Positions 16,328 through 24,407 of a stretch of DNA of 64,000 nt are shown here, one piece after another. Within the stretch, counting starts at the first letter, position 1; every line of letters starts with the position of its first letter. Below the pieces are notes generated by a model. That model made no database searches and had not been told where the DNA came from. It saw only the letters and a list, made by a program, of their open reading frames with translations. This DNA is from UBA5704 sp036264355. GTDB lineage: Bacteria > Acidobacteriota > Thermoanaerobaculia > Multivoradales > UBA5704. The DNA lies in NCBI GenBank assembly GCA_036264355.1, contig DATARD010000112.1, forward strand, positions 1 through 64,000, written 5' to 3'. Both the position numbers and the translations under genes were made by a program.

Positions 16328-16648
16328 TCAGCCTTGTGCCGCCCGAGCCACCTCGCTCGCCACACCGTCCATTGGCACCAGATGGAGCTGAAGATTCGCA
16401 CCGACGGCGCGAGCGAGCTTGACCATGGTGCCGATCGTGAAGTTGACGTTGCCCTTGAGGATTTTCGTGACATAGGGTGCGGAGACACCGATCCTTGCCG
16501 CGAGCTCGGACCGGCTGACCTGATTCCGCTCCATCCATCCGGCGAGCTCCTCGGTCAGCTCCATGATCGCCGTCGCGGTCCAGAAGTCGTCCTGCTCGGC
16601 AGCCCGCTCGAAAAGACGCTCGAACGATTGCACGTCATCTTTTTTCAT
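16328..16648 (-). CDS. XRE-family antitoxin (HigA-like)
   Basis: The 106-residue protein carries a helix-turn-helix at about residues 43-72 (VSRSELAARIGVSAPYVTKILKGNVNFTIGTM), typical of XRE antitoxins that bind both their toxin and the operon promoter. It overlaps the upstream toxin gene by 14 bases. The toxin-first, antitoxin-second order is that of higBA. The product should repress its own operon. Confidence 0.88.
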   Translation of the reverse strand: MKKDDVQSFERLFERAAEQDDFWTATAIMELTEELAGWMERNQVSRSELAARIGVSAPYVTKILKGNVNFTIGTMVKLARAVGANLQLHLVPMDGVASEVARAAQG

Positions 16649-17075
16649 CTTTCTTCTCCATCCAGCGGACAGCTCCCCGGAGCTTGGCAGCCCGGTACCT
16701 CTTGAGAGCTTCGCGAGCGATCAGCTTCTCTCTTTCCGGGGTTTTCTGCGTCTTCTTGACAAAGCCGTGTGCCACGATGATCAGCTTCCCCTGGTCGTAG
16801 AACCAAAGAACACGAAGCCGGCCCTCCTCAAGCTGCCAGACCTCCGGCTCGATCTGGTGCGAGATCGCCGTGTTCCGTGGCGGCCCGTCGCGAGCGATCA
16901 ATCGGAGCCGGGCCAACAATCTCACCCGCTCCTTCCCCAGAGGGCTTCGGGCGTTAGGCTCTCCCTCTGGATCGGCCACTCCTTCGGTCAGGAACTCCCA
17001 GAGAGGGCAGTCCCCGCGGTCTGTACAGATCGCGGCGATCGTCCACGTCGCCCGATAGACCAGCCTCAAGTTCAT
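16635..17075 (-). CDS. RelE/HigB-type toxin
   Basis: This 146-residue basic protein resembles the phage-derived Gp49-like/HigB branch of RelE toxins, ribosome-dependent mRNA endonucleases. It shows a LRVLWFYDQGKLIIVAHGFVKKTQKTP core, in which the '[FW]Y...hGFxKKtqktP' pattern is characteristic, followed by a basic C-terminal helix. The N-terminal 40 residues are longer than usual. Together with the XRE gene downstream it forms a complete type II module. The promoter should lie in the 246-base gap before 17322. Confidence 0.85.
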   Translation of the reverse strand: MNLRLVYRATWTIAAICTDRGDCPLWEFLTEGVADPEGEPNARSPLGKERVRLLARLRLIARDGPPRNTAISHQIEPEVWQLEEGRLRVLWFYDQGKLIIVAHGFVKKTQKTPEREKLIAREALKRYRAAKLRGAVRWMEKKDEKR

Positions 17076-17321
17076 ATTAACCTATGAGTGAAGAGCGCGT
17101 CAAGACTCCATTCGCATCGGATCAGGGGAGGATTCTTATCACAAGTGGCTGTAAAGTTCCCTGGAACCGTCCGATGTGGCGATTTCCCAGGTCGCGCTGT
17201 CGTGCACGTGAAGCCCCAGCATCGATCTGCCGCGAAGGGCTGTTAACCCCGCCCGCCTCCCAGCCGTCCTAAACTCGAAGCCGCCCCCACCCCCGGGTGC
17301 GCGGTTGTCGAGGAGGCCGCC

Positions 17322-17789
17322 GTGAATGACTCGTTCGTCGTTCTGGTTCTTGGGCAGCTCTTTTTTGTCGTCGCTGCCTGCTGGATCATCGCCAACTATG
17401 TGGCGAAACGGGAGCGGTTGCGCTCGGAAGAGCGCTTGCGCATCCTGGACCGCTTCACCACCGCGCAGGAGCTCAGCGACTTCCTGGGCTCCCGCACCGG
17501 CCAGAAGCTGCTCGACCGCCTGGGTGGCCGCTCCCAGCGCGCCGCCATGGGCATCGTTCGTGCCGTGCGCGGCGGAATCATCCTCTGCTTCGTCGGCCTT
17601 GGATTCCTGGTCTTCGCCTCCAACCTCAAGGCTTCGGGACAGGAGCTTTTCGGGGTCGGCGTCATGCTGGTGATCACCGGCCTCGGCGTCATCGCCTCGG
17701 CTTTCGTCTCCGCTGCCGTCGCACGGCGGCTGGGCCTGCTGTCCGGTGAGCAGAACGGCAGCGGCGCGCCGGGCACCACGGAGCCCTGA
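17322..17789 (+). CDS. Integral membrane protein, first gene of ECF sigma operon
   Basis: I do not recognise a family. The 155-residue protein has an N-terminal membrane helix (VLVLGQLFFVVAACWIIANYV), a charged cytoplasmic segment of about 50 residues (KRERLRSEERLRILDRF) and two further helices (GGIILCFVGLGFLVFAS, GVMLVITGLGVIASAFVSA). It starts at a GTG with an AGGAGG box. Its stop overlaps the sigma factor start (TGATG), so it is coupled to it and may be part of the signal input or anti-sigma control. Confidence 0.8.
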   Translation: MNDSFVVLVLGQLFFVVAACWIIANYVAKRERLRSEERLRILDRFTTAQELSDFLGSRTGQKLLDRLGGRSQRAAMGIVRAVRGGIILCFVGLGFLVFASNLKASGQELFGVGVMLVITGLGVIASAFVSAAVARRLGLLSGEQNGSGAPGTTEP

Positions 17790-18298
17790 TGGCCGCCGGT
17801 CCGGATCTGGACCAAGCCGCGTTCACGGCCTTCCACGCCGGCACCGCCGGTCCGCTGTGGGGATATCTGAAACGGATCGGCGGCGATGCGGCGCTGGCGG
17901 ACGACATCCTGCAGGAGAGCTATCTCCGCTTCCTGAGCCGTCCGCCCGCCGCAGCGAGCAGTGAGCGCGAACGGCGCGGTTATCTGTTCCAGATCGCCAC
18001 CAATCTGATGCGCGACCGCTGGCGCCGGGAGAGCACCGAACGCACCGGCCTCGCCCGCTTTCTGCCGGCCTCCGAAGCGGGATGGACCCGCAATCCGGCA
18101 ACCGCCGACCAACTCGACTGCGCCGCGGCCCTCGCCCGCCTGCGGCCGCGCGACCGCGCCGTCCTCTGGCTGGCCCACGTCGAGGGCTACGAGCACCGGG
18201 AGATCGCGGAGATCCTGGGGCTGCGGACCGCCGGAGTCCGCGTCCTGCTGTTTCGGGCACGGAAGAAGATGATGCAGAATCTGGAGACCAAGAGGTAG
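17789..18298 (+). CDS. ECF-type RNA polymerase sigma factor
   Basis: The 169-residue protein has sigma region 2 (residues 10-80, with DDILQESYLRFLSRP and GYLFQIATNLMRDRWRRE) and region 4 (about 110-165, with LRPRDRAVLWLAHVEGYEHREIAEILGLRTAGVRVLLFRARKKM as a helix-turn-helix read in parts). It lacks regions 1 and 3, as expected for extracytoplasmic-function sigmas. Flanking genes for small membrane proteins, one on either side with overlap or a four-base gap, are candidates for membrane-anchored regulators. Confidence 0.93.
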   Translation: MAAGPDLDQAAFTAFHAGTAGPLWGYLKRIGGDAALADDILQESYLRFLSRPPAAASSERERRGYLFQIATNLMRDRWRRESTERTGLARFLPASEAGWTRNPATADQLDCAAALARLRPRDRAVLWLAHVEGYEHREIAEILGLRTAGVRVLLFRARKKMMQNLETKR

Positions 18299-18302
18299 CC
18301 GT

Positions 18303-18683
18303 ATGAACGAGCCCAACGAACCGAGCACGCCGGCCCCGCCGGACACCCTCCGTGATCAACTCCTGGCCCTCGCCGCCGAGACCCGGCCCGTCAACCCGCT
18401 CCCGTCGGCCGAAAGGCTCCTCTGGAAAGCGGAGATCCGCCGCCGGCTCGCCGAGCAGCAGGAGAAAGAAGAAAAAGCCGCCCGGCCCGCCGTCTGGGGC
18501 TGGACCGTGGGCCTCCTCGCCGGAGCGACGACCGTCCTCTTCGTCCTGAGCCTCCACCTCGCCGAAAGCGCCGCCGGAGCGAACGCTCCCCCACTGCCCG
18601 CCGCGGTCTGGCTCGCCTCGCTCGTGATCGCACCGGTCGCGGCGATCGTCACGATGGGGTGGCTGCGGCGGCGGGTGGCGTAA
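18303..18683 (+). CDS. Small membrane protein after sigma factor, candidate anti-sigma
   Basis: This 126-residue protein has a Pro-rich soluble N-terminus, a charged helix (AERLLWKAEIRRRLAEQQEKEEKAARP) and two membrane segments (WGWTVGLLAGATTVLFVLSL and AAVWLASLVIAPVAAIVTMGWL). No zinc-binding anti-sigma motif (HxxxCxxC) is present. Its place directly behind the sigma gene and its cytoplasmic helix plus membrane anchor make an anti-sigma role plausible, but this is inference only. Confidence 0.7.
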   Translation: MNEPNEPSTPAPPDTLRDQLLALAAETRPVNPLPSAERLLWKAEIRRRLAEQQEKEEKAARPAVWGWTVGLLAGATTVLFVLSLHLAESAAGANAPPLPAAVWLASLVIAPVAAIVTMGWLRRRVA

Positions 18684-18703
18684 CGGCCGCACGTACCCCC
18701 GCC

Positions 18704-20191
18704 ATGCTCGTTTCCGCTCCCCAACCGGAGCCATCCCGTCCGCCCCGGCTCGTTCTCGCCGGCGCCGCTGTCCTCTGGATCGTCCCGGCTGTCTATGCGG
18801 CCTGGCGGTTGGGGGAGAAGAGCTTCGACGACTTCTACATCACCTATCGGTATGCCTGGAATCTGGCCGCCGGGCATGGCTTCGTGTTCAATCCCGGCGA
18901 GCGGGTGTTCGGCACCACGGCGCCGGGATTCGGACTGCTGCTCGCGCTGCTGACGCGGTTGACCGGAGTCCCGATCCCCTGGCTTGGCACGCTGGCCATG
19001 TCCGTGGCATTGATGGTGATCGCCGTTCTCGCGCTCCGCGACAGCGGCGACCGGTGGCCGGAGGCTTTCGCGGCGGGGAGCCTGCTCCTCACCTGCCACT
19101 TCCTCTGGGTACAGCACGGCAGCGAGGTGCCGTTCACTCTCGCCGTGCTCGTCGGAGCGGCGGCGCTGGCCGGCAGGAGCCCTGTTCTGGGCGGGCTTCT
19201 CGCGGGATGCGCCGTCTGGTGCCGGCCGGACGCTCTGGTGGGCGCGGCTCTCCTCGGATTGCTGCTCTGGCAGGAGCGGCGGCGGCTCCCCTGGCGCTAC
19301 GGCGTTGCTGTCGCCGGTGTGGTGGCGGCCGGTCTCGTCTCCGCCCGGCTCTGGTTCGGTGAGTTTCTGCCCCACACGCTGGAGGCGAAACGGGCGCAGG
19401 CCCTGATCGCGGGATCGAGTTGGAAGGCGGGGATGGAGTTCTGGCCCGAGACGCTCCGCCAGATCGACCGGCTCTACTCCGGCGGCTCCGCGCTCGTCCT
19501 GATCCTCGCCGGAGGGATCGGCCTCGCCGCCGTCTGGCTCCGCGGCGGACGCGTGCTGCGTCTCCTCGCCGCCAATGCCGTGGCGCTGGCCATCGCGTAC
19601 CCGCTGCTCAAGGTGCCGGCCTACACCTGGTACATGATCCCGGTGATCGCCGCGGTGCTCTACGGCGCCTGCTTCCTGGCGGGAGAGATCGGACGGCGGA
19701 TCGCGGGATGGCTGCAGCCGGGACCGGTCCGGCGGATCGCCGCGGTCCTCGCGGCGGGCTTCGTCTTCGCCGCCGTCTTCTTCTCCATCATCCTCCGCAC
19801 TGCCCAGGAGGCGACGAGACCGCGCGCCTTCCCCCGCTTCACGCTTTACGAGCAGACAGGATCATGGATCCGCGACCACTCGGCGCCGGGCGATGAGATC
19901 TCCTATGTCGAGGTCGGGACGCTGGCCTATTTCAGCGACCGGCCGGTGCAGGACCTGGTCGGACTGGTCACTCCGCGCAACCTGCCGTTCCTGGTGCGCA
20001 ACGACCTCCTCGACGCGTTCCGGGAGCATCCCACCACGTTCCTGATCCAGCACGAGAAGCTGGCGAGCTTCACCGCGGCGATCGTCAATCACCGCTGGTT
20101 CCGGCGGCGCTGGGACGAGGTCCACCGCGAAGCGATGCGGAGCCCCGGCGAGGCGCTGGTGGTCTACCGGCGGAACAGCGTGCCCTATTAG
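18704..20191 (+). CDS. GT-C type membrane glycosyltransferase, dolichyl-mannosyltransferase-like
   Basis: The 495-residue polytopic protein starts at an ATG at 18704 and has about ten hydrophobic helices. It carries the acidic motif SFDDFYITYRYAWNLAAGHGFVFNPGERV (read in parts) in the first extracytoplasmic loop, where GT-C enzymes have their catalytic Asp. Such enzymes use lipid-linked sugars on the outer face of the inner membrane. The soluble C-terminal region has YEQTGSWIRDHSAPGDEISYVEVG. Relatives modify LPS, arabinan or proteins; the acceptor here is unknown. It follows the sigma operon by 20 bases, so it may be co-transcribed. Confidence 0.82.
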   Translation: MLVSAPQPEPSRPPRLVLAGAAVLWIVPAVYAAWRLGEKSFDDFYITYRYAWNLAAGHGFVFNPGERVFGTTAPGFGLLLALLTRLTGVPIPWLGTLAMSVALMVIAVLALRDSGDRWPEAFAAGSLLLTCHFLWVQHGSEVPFTLAVLVGAAALAGRSPVLGGLLAGCAVWCRPDALVGAALLGLLLWQERRRLPWRYGVAVAGVVAAGLVSARLWFGEFLPHTLEAKRAQALIAGSSWKAGMEFWPETLRQIDRLYSGGSALVLILAGGIGLAAVWLRGGRVLRLLAANAVALAIAYPLLKVPAYTWYMIPVIAAVLYGACFLAGEIGRRIAGWLQPGPVRRIAAVLAAGFVFAAVFFSIILRTAQEATRPRAFPRFTLYEQTGSWIRDHSAPGDEISYVEVGTLAYFSDRPVQDLVGLVTPRNLPFLVRNDLLDAFREHPTTFLIQHEKLASFTAAIVNHRWFRRRWDEVHREAMRSPGEALVVYRRNSVPY

Positions 20192-20241
20192 ATTCTTGGC
20201 CTCGCTCGACTGTGTGCCGCCCTCGGTGCCTGGACACGGGG

Positions 20242-20251
20242 GACAATTGTC
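20242..20251. promoter_or_regulatory. Palindrome upstream of brnT, candidate BrnA operator
   Basis: The perfect 10-base palindrome gacaattgtc ends 14 bases before the brnT start and is followed by the AT-rich stretch caatacacta, in an otherwise GC-rich area. BrnTA modules are self-repressed by the BrnA-containing complex at an inverted repeat near the promoter, so this is a plausible operator overlapping a promoter. Confidence 0.5.
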
Positions 20252-20265
20252 AATACACTAGGTGC

Positions 20266-20544
20266 GTGCGATTTGGGTGGGACCCTGTCAAGGCGGCAGC
20301 GAATCTTGAAGAGCACGGAGTCAGCTTTGCCGAGGCATCAACGGTGTTGTCCGACGACTTCGCCCTCACCCGCGAAGACCCTGGCGCTTTGGGAGAGCAG
20401 CGCTTCGTGACCCTCGGACTCAGCGACTCGGGAAATCTTCTGGTCGTGGTCTACACGCATCGCCAGCCGGACCTCCTTCGGGTCATCTCGGCCTGGAAGG
20501 CCAACCGTCGGCAGAGTTTGAAGTATGAGAAAAGTCGCCGCTGA
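20266..20544 (+). CDS. brnT: BrnT-family ribonuclease toxin
   Basis: BrnT is a RelE-fold ribonuclease toxin that blocks translation. The 92-residue product, from a GTG at 20266, begins VRFGWDPVKAAANLEEHGVSF. That matches the family motif 'FEWDxxKAxxNxxKHGVsF', and it continues with EASTVLSDD, EQRFVTLGLSDSGNLLVVVYTHR and a C-terminal RVISAWKANRRQSLKYEKS. An upstream ATG-like start at 20212 would add 18 residues not found in the family. It overlaps brnA by 20 bases. Confidence 0.92.
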   Translation: MRFGWDPVKAAANLEEHGVSFAEASTVLSDDFALTREDPGALGEQRFVTLGLSDSGNLLVVVYTHRQPDLLRVISAWKANRRQSLKYEKSRR

Positions 20545-20842
20545 ACCCTATCGGGACATCGATTTCTCGCAGGCAAGGCAGGGGCCTGTGGTGAAACCTG
20601 AGCTGGGCAAGACCAAGATCTCCATCCGCCTGGACAATGCCGTCGTCGAAGCCTTCCGTGCGCTCGCCGATCAGGCTGGAGGAGGGAACTACCAGACTCT
20701 GATCAATGACGCGCTGGTAGCCCACCTGCATCAGCGGGCGATCCTCGACGCCGTTCGGCAAGTCGTCCGAGAGGAGTTGAGGGAGGCCGCGGCGCTGCCT
20801 CGCCGGGTTCGGCAAGCCACCGTCAAGTCCGCCGCGGGATGA
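20525..20842 (+). CDS. brnA: BrnA-family antitoxin
   Basis: BrnA neutralises BrnT and represses the operon through a C-terminal ribbon-helix-helix. The 105-residue product has the RHH region KTKISIRLDNAVVEAFRALADQAGG with GNYQTLINDAL, typical of BrnA. A helical tail follows (AILDAVRQVVREELREA). It overlaps the 3' end of brnT by 20 bases and is convergent with the sulfatase-like gene ten bases away. Confidence 0.9.
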   Translation: MRKVAAEPYRDIDFSQARQGPVVKPELGKTKISIRLDNAVVEAFRALADQAGGGNYQTLINDALVAHLHQRAILDAVRQVVREELREAAALPRRVRQATVKSAAG

Positions 20843-20852
20843 CCGCTGCCGA

Positions 20853-23084
20853 TCAATTGATGTATCCCAGAGCGCGCAACCGGCCCAGGGTCTCCGAATC
20901 CACCGGTGTGTCCTTCGCGTCTCTGTCCTCAGACCGCTTCTCGCTTTCGATCCAGGCGAGGAGGCGCGAGCGCGCCCAGGCGGCGGTGAGATCTCCGTGG
21001 CCGGCCAGGTTGACGGTCTCGCCGGGGTCCTTCTCCAGGTCGAAGAGGTATTCGGGATCGTGGGTGCGGCCGATGCCCTCGCCCTGTCCCCAGCCCAGGC
21101 CGGCGCGCGGTGCCCAGATCACTTTCCAGCGGCCGGCCATGGCGGCGTAGATCCCTCCCTTGAGGCTGGAGCCGGCGGCGAGATGGATGTCGTCCCCGGC
21201 ATCCAGACCTTGGGCCACCGCGAGCAGGGAGCGCCCGGAGGTGGCCGGCGCAGTTGCTTGGAGACCGCAGAGTTGCCGCAGGGTGGCGTGCAGATCCAGG
21301 GTGCTGGTCCGCGCTTTCACTGCTTGCGCCGGCAGGCGGCCGGGGGACCAGAGGACGAGCGGGATGCGCAGCATTTCTCTGTAGAGGGTGAAGCCGTGGA
21401 GGACTCCGCCGTGGTCGAAGTGCTCTTCGCCGTGATCGGCGGTGAGGGCGACCAGGGTGTCGCGCGGCGGCGCCCAGGCGGAAACTTCTTTCAGGAATCC
21501 GCCGAGCTCGGCGTCGTTGTAGGCGAGCGACGCGTTGTAGAGGCCGCGCAGGCGGCGGCGGTCCGGCTCGCCGGGAGTGAGCCGCGCGTGCTGGATGGCG
21601 GTCAGGGTCGCCGTGGTGCCGTCGATGCGCGAGGGGATGCCGGCGGTCCAGCGCGACAGCTCGGGCTCGGGCGGATCGTAGGGGTTGTGCGGATGGATGG
21701 TATGGAAATAGAGGAAGGCCTTCGATCCCAGTGGCAGGGTGCGCAGCCACTCCAGCGCCGCGGTGTGCGCCTTGGCGGCGTTGCGGTTCGGGTGCTCGGT
21801 CGTCTCGTCGCCTGCCATGAGCACCTCGCGGGCGACGTGCTCGAAGCCGCGGTCGGTTTGGTAGGCGGCGCTGACGTAGGGATTCCCGGAGAAGAGCCCG
21901 GTGTGGTATCCCGCTTGGTGGAACAGCTCGGCCAGGGTCGGCCCGTCCTCCGGCGCCAGCTTCCAGCCGCCGCGGGAGACGAAAGGGCGGCCGGTGAACA
22001 GGGCCTTGGTGGAGGGCAGGGTGTTCGGCGCCACGCTGCGGTGGTCGTAGAACGCCATCCCCTCGCGCGCCAGGCTGTCGATCGCCGGCGAGATGCCGGG
22101 CGGACCGTCCAGGTAGCCGACGGTGTCGCCACGCAGAGCGTCCATGACATAGAGGATGACCAGGCGCGGCGGCGGACCGGGAACGGAAGCAGCGACCTTG
22201 GGCGGTGTCCCCGATGGCGGGGACACCGTGCCGCCGGCGATGGCGAGGCGCTCCCAGCGGCCCGCCGGGCCGCTGCCGCGGGCGAGGAACCGAATCCGCA
22301 CGAGACGCGACCGCTCCAGCCCTTCGGCGTCGCCGAGCGGCAGGGAGATCACCCTGGCGCCGCGCAGCCGGTTCCACAGGCTCGGCGACCAGGAGAAGTG
22401 GCGGATCGGCGTGCCGTCCTCGCGTTCGAGGGTGAGGTCGAAGCGCTGGCCCGGCTCCGGATGGTCCGGCGGCACGAACGCTCCCACCAACCGGGCGTTG
22501 GGCACCGCCGGCCGCACGATGTCAACCAGCGAGTCGCCGCTCTGCACGATGTCCTTGCCCTGCACGCGGACCTGTCCTGCCGGCAGCACCGGACGCACCG
22601 CGGCGGCCACCACGTTGTGCGTCCCGGGATCGAACGAGAGATCGATCGGCACCCGTCCGAGCGGCAGATCGGCGGGCAGCGGGATTTCAAGCGGATCGCG
22701 CACCGGGAACGATCCGACCGCGCGCCCGGCCGCCTTGACCCGCACCTGGCCGCCGGTCTTTTCGTCGAGCAGATGGAGGACCAGGGTCCGCGGGCCTTCA
22801 CCGCCGAGGCTGACGATCTCCAGGCGGGCTTCTTGCGCCGTCGCCGACAGCACCACTTGGCCCTGTGGGCTCTTCCACGGCCACCACCCGGAGAGGAACC
22901 GGTTGCCGCCCAGGGCCGGCGGCAGGGCCAGATCCTTCTTTTCCGTCAACACGTCGAGCGCATGCTCGCCGTCGATCAAAAGCCGGACGGGACCGCCGCG
23001 GCTGTCACCGGTCCGCTCGCAGGCGGCGAGGACAAGGAGCGGCGCGAGAAGGACGATCAGGGGGACGAAGAGGCGTTTGCGCAT
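20853..23084 (-). CDS. Sulfatase-fold lipoprotein with Thr at nucleophile position
   Basis: The 743-residue protein has a lipoprotein signal (LVLAAC, Cys22). An N-terminal beta-rich part runs to about residue 305 and an alkaline-phosphatase-superfamily domain follows: LYVMDALRGD (D315, D320), SPAIDSLAREG, ALTADHGEEHFDHGG (near 540) and ADHGE-type metal ligands. At the sulfatase signature CxPxRxxxxTG the sequence is TLPSTKALFTG (355-365), so the Cys/Ser that becomes formylglycine is Thr and the Arg is also lost. Phosphotransferases of this superfamily use Thr, so phospho- or phosphoethanolamine-type transfer or hydrolysis is more likely than sulfate release. It lies 27 bases after the NOS gene on the same strand. 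Confidence 0.82.
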   Translation of the reverse strand: MRKRLFVPLIVLLAPLLVLAACERTGDSRGGPVRLLIDGEHALDVLTEKKDLALPPALGGNRFLSGWWPWKSPQGQVVLSATAQEARLEIVSLGGEGPRTLVLHLLDEKTGGQVRVKAAGRAVGSFPVRDPLEIPLPADLPLGRVPIDLSFDPGTHNVVAAAVRPVLPAGQVRVQGKDIVQSGDSLVDIVRPAVPNARLVGAFVPPDHPEPGQRFDLTLEREDGTPIRHFSWSPSLWNRLRGARVISLPLGDAEGLERSRLVRIRFLARGSGPAGRWERLAIAGGTVSPPSGTPPKVAASVPGPPPRLVILYVMDALRGDTVGYLDGPPGISPAIDSLAREGMAFYDHRSVAPNTLPSTKALFTGRPFVSRGGWKLAPEDGPTLAELFHQAGYHTGLFSGNPYVSAAYQTDRGFEHVAREVLMAGDETTEHPNRNAAKAHTAALEWLRTLPLGSKAFLYFHTIHPHNPYDPPEPELSRWTAGIPSRIDGTTATLTAIQHARLTPGEPDRRRLRGLYNASLAYNDAELGGFLKEVSAWAPPRDTLVALTADHGEEHFDHGGVLHGFTLYREMLRIPLVLWSPGRLPAQAVKARTSTLDLHATLRQLCGLQATAPATSGRSLLAVAQGLDAGDDIHLAAGSSLKGGIYAAMAGRWKVIWAPRAGLGWGQGEGIGRTHDPEYLFDLEKDPGETVNLAGHGDLTAAWARSRLLAWIESEKRSEDRDAKDTPVDSETLGRLRALGYIN

Positions 23085-23111
23085 GGAGCGGGAGCCGCCG
23101 GCTCCGCGCGA

Positions 23112-24263
23112 TCATAGCCCATGCACGGGACAGCGCGATCCTTCCACGGCCTCCGCCTGAGAGTACATGTCACGCCAGGCGGGGTTTTGCGGGAAGAAGT
23201 TCGGCCGCAGCTCCCGGCTCTCGTAGGGACGGTGATAGACCGGGGTGGTCGAGGACGAGAGCGGCGGGACGATCCAGGACCACTCGGCATAGGTCGGCCG
23301 GCCTTGGCGCGCCTCGTAGGCCTCGAACTCCAGGAAGTGCTTCGACGCCGTGTGATGGTCGACCATCTTGACGCCGGCTTTCTCGAAGGAGTGGAGGACG
23401 GCGACGTTGAGCTCCACCAGGGCGCGGTCGCGCCACAGGGTCCGGTTGTTGTCCGTCTTCAAGCCGAGCCTGCGGGCGATCACCGGCAGCATGTTGTAGC
23501 GCTTCTCGTCGGCGAGGTTGCGGGTGGCGATCTCGGTCAGCATGTACCAGCCGTTGAAGGGAGCCGCCGTGTAGCGCAGGCCGCCGGCCTCGAAGGTCAT
23601 GTTCGAGAGGGCCGGGAGCGCATGCCAGCGCAGCCCCAGCTTGGCGAACCATGGGTAGTCGGGATGGGCGATCTCCACCTCGAGGACCAGCGAACGCGGG
23701 ATCTCGAAGAGGCGCGGCGCTTTGCCGGGCATCTCGATCACCAGAGGGAGGAGATCGAACGGAGTCCGCGGTCCGCCCCGCCAGCCGAGCGCCCGGATGA
23801 CGCGCGTGATCTCCACCTGGCCCGGATCTCCGACGACGCTGCCGTTCGCCTGGGGGTAGCCGGCGTAGCGGAGGAGCTGATCGTTCCAGATGCGGATCCC
23901 GCGTCCGCCCGGCGGCGCCGCGGCAAAGACCGTCATCATGGAGACGATGCGGCCGCCGTTGGTGGCCAGCGCGAGGTGCTCGCAGAGCGCGGCGAAGACC
24001 TCGTCGGCGCTGTCGAGGCCGCGGCAGTCGCGCACCTGGAGAGACGCCCAGTACTTCCGGCCGATGCACCGGATGCTGTTGCGCCAGGCGAGCCGCCCCG
24101 CCTCGGAGAGCTCCTCGGGGGTCTGCTCATAGGTCCCGCGCGACTCGATCTCGGCGGTGATCTCCTCCAGCCGGCGGTCCTTGACCAATCCCGGCCGCTC
24201 GGCACGCAGGACGTACAGGTACTCGGCGGCGCGTTTGAGAAGCTGCGAAGAGTGCGAGAACAT
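23112..24263 (-). CDS. nos: Nitric oxide synthase oxygenase
   Basis: Bacterial NOS oxidises L-arginine to citrulline and nitric oxide with heme and a pterin. The 383-residue protein (ATG at 24263) matches the oxygenase domain only. The heme thiolate Cys66 lies in WRNSIRCIGRKYW. FNGWYMLTEIATRNLADEKRYN carries Glu244, which binds the guanidinium of arginine. DHHTASKHFLEFE and the aromatic C-terminal WSWIVPPLSSSTTPVYH close the pterin side. There is no reductase domain or adjacent reductase, so cellular reductases must supply electrons, as in Bacillus and Deinococcus. It is divergent from the lipoprotein gene at 24408. Confidence 0.95.
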   Translation of the reverse strand: MFSHSSQLLKRAAEYLYVLRAERPGLVKDRRLEEITAEIESRGTYEQTPEELSEAGRLAWRNSIRCIGRKYWASLQVRDCRGLDSADEVFAALCEHLALATNGGRIVSMMTVFAAAPPGGRGIRIWNDQLLRYAGYPQANGSVVGDPGQVEITRVIRALGWRGGPRTPFDLLPLVIEMPGKAPRLFEIPRSLVLEVEIAHPDYPWFAKLGLRWHALPALSNMTFEAGGLRYTAAPFNGWYMLTEIATRNLADEKRYNMLPVIARRLGLKTDNNRTLWRDRALVELNVAVLHSFEKAGVKMVDHHTASKHFLEFEAYEARQGRPTYAEWSWIVPPLSSSTTPVYHRPYESRELRPNFFPQNPAWRDMYSQAEAVEGSRCPVHGL

Positions 24264-24407
24264 AGGGCTTTCAGCCGTAAGGGAAAGTGAGGCAGTATCG
24301 CAAAATGGGCGGTGGACCGCAAGGACGCCACCGGTGGAACGACAGGCGGAGCCGGAATCCCTCAGCCGCCGAGGGCTCCTGACTGTGCGATATCCTTCTG
24401 CCGTCTC

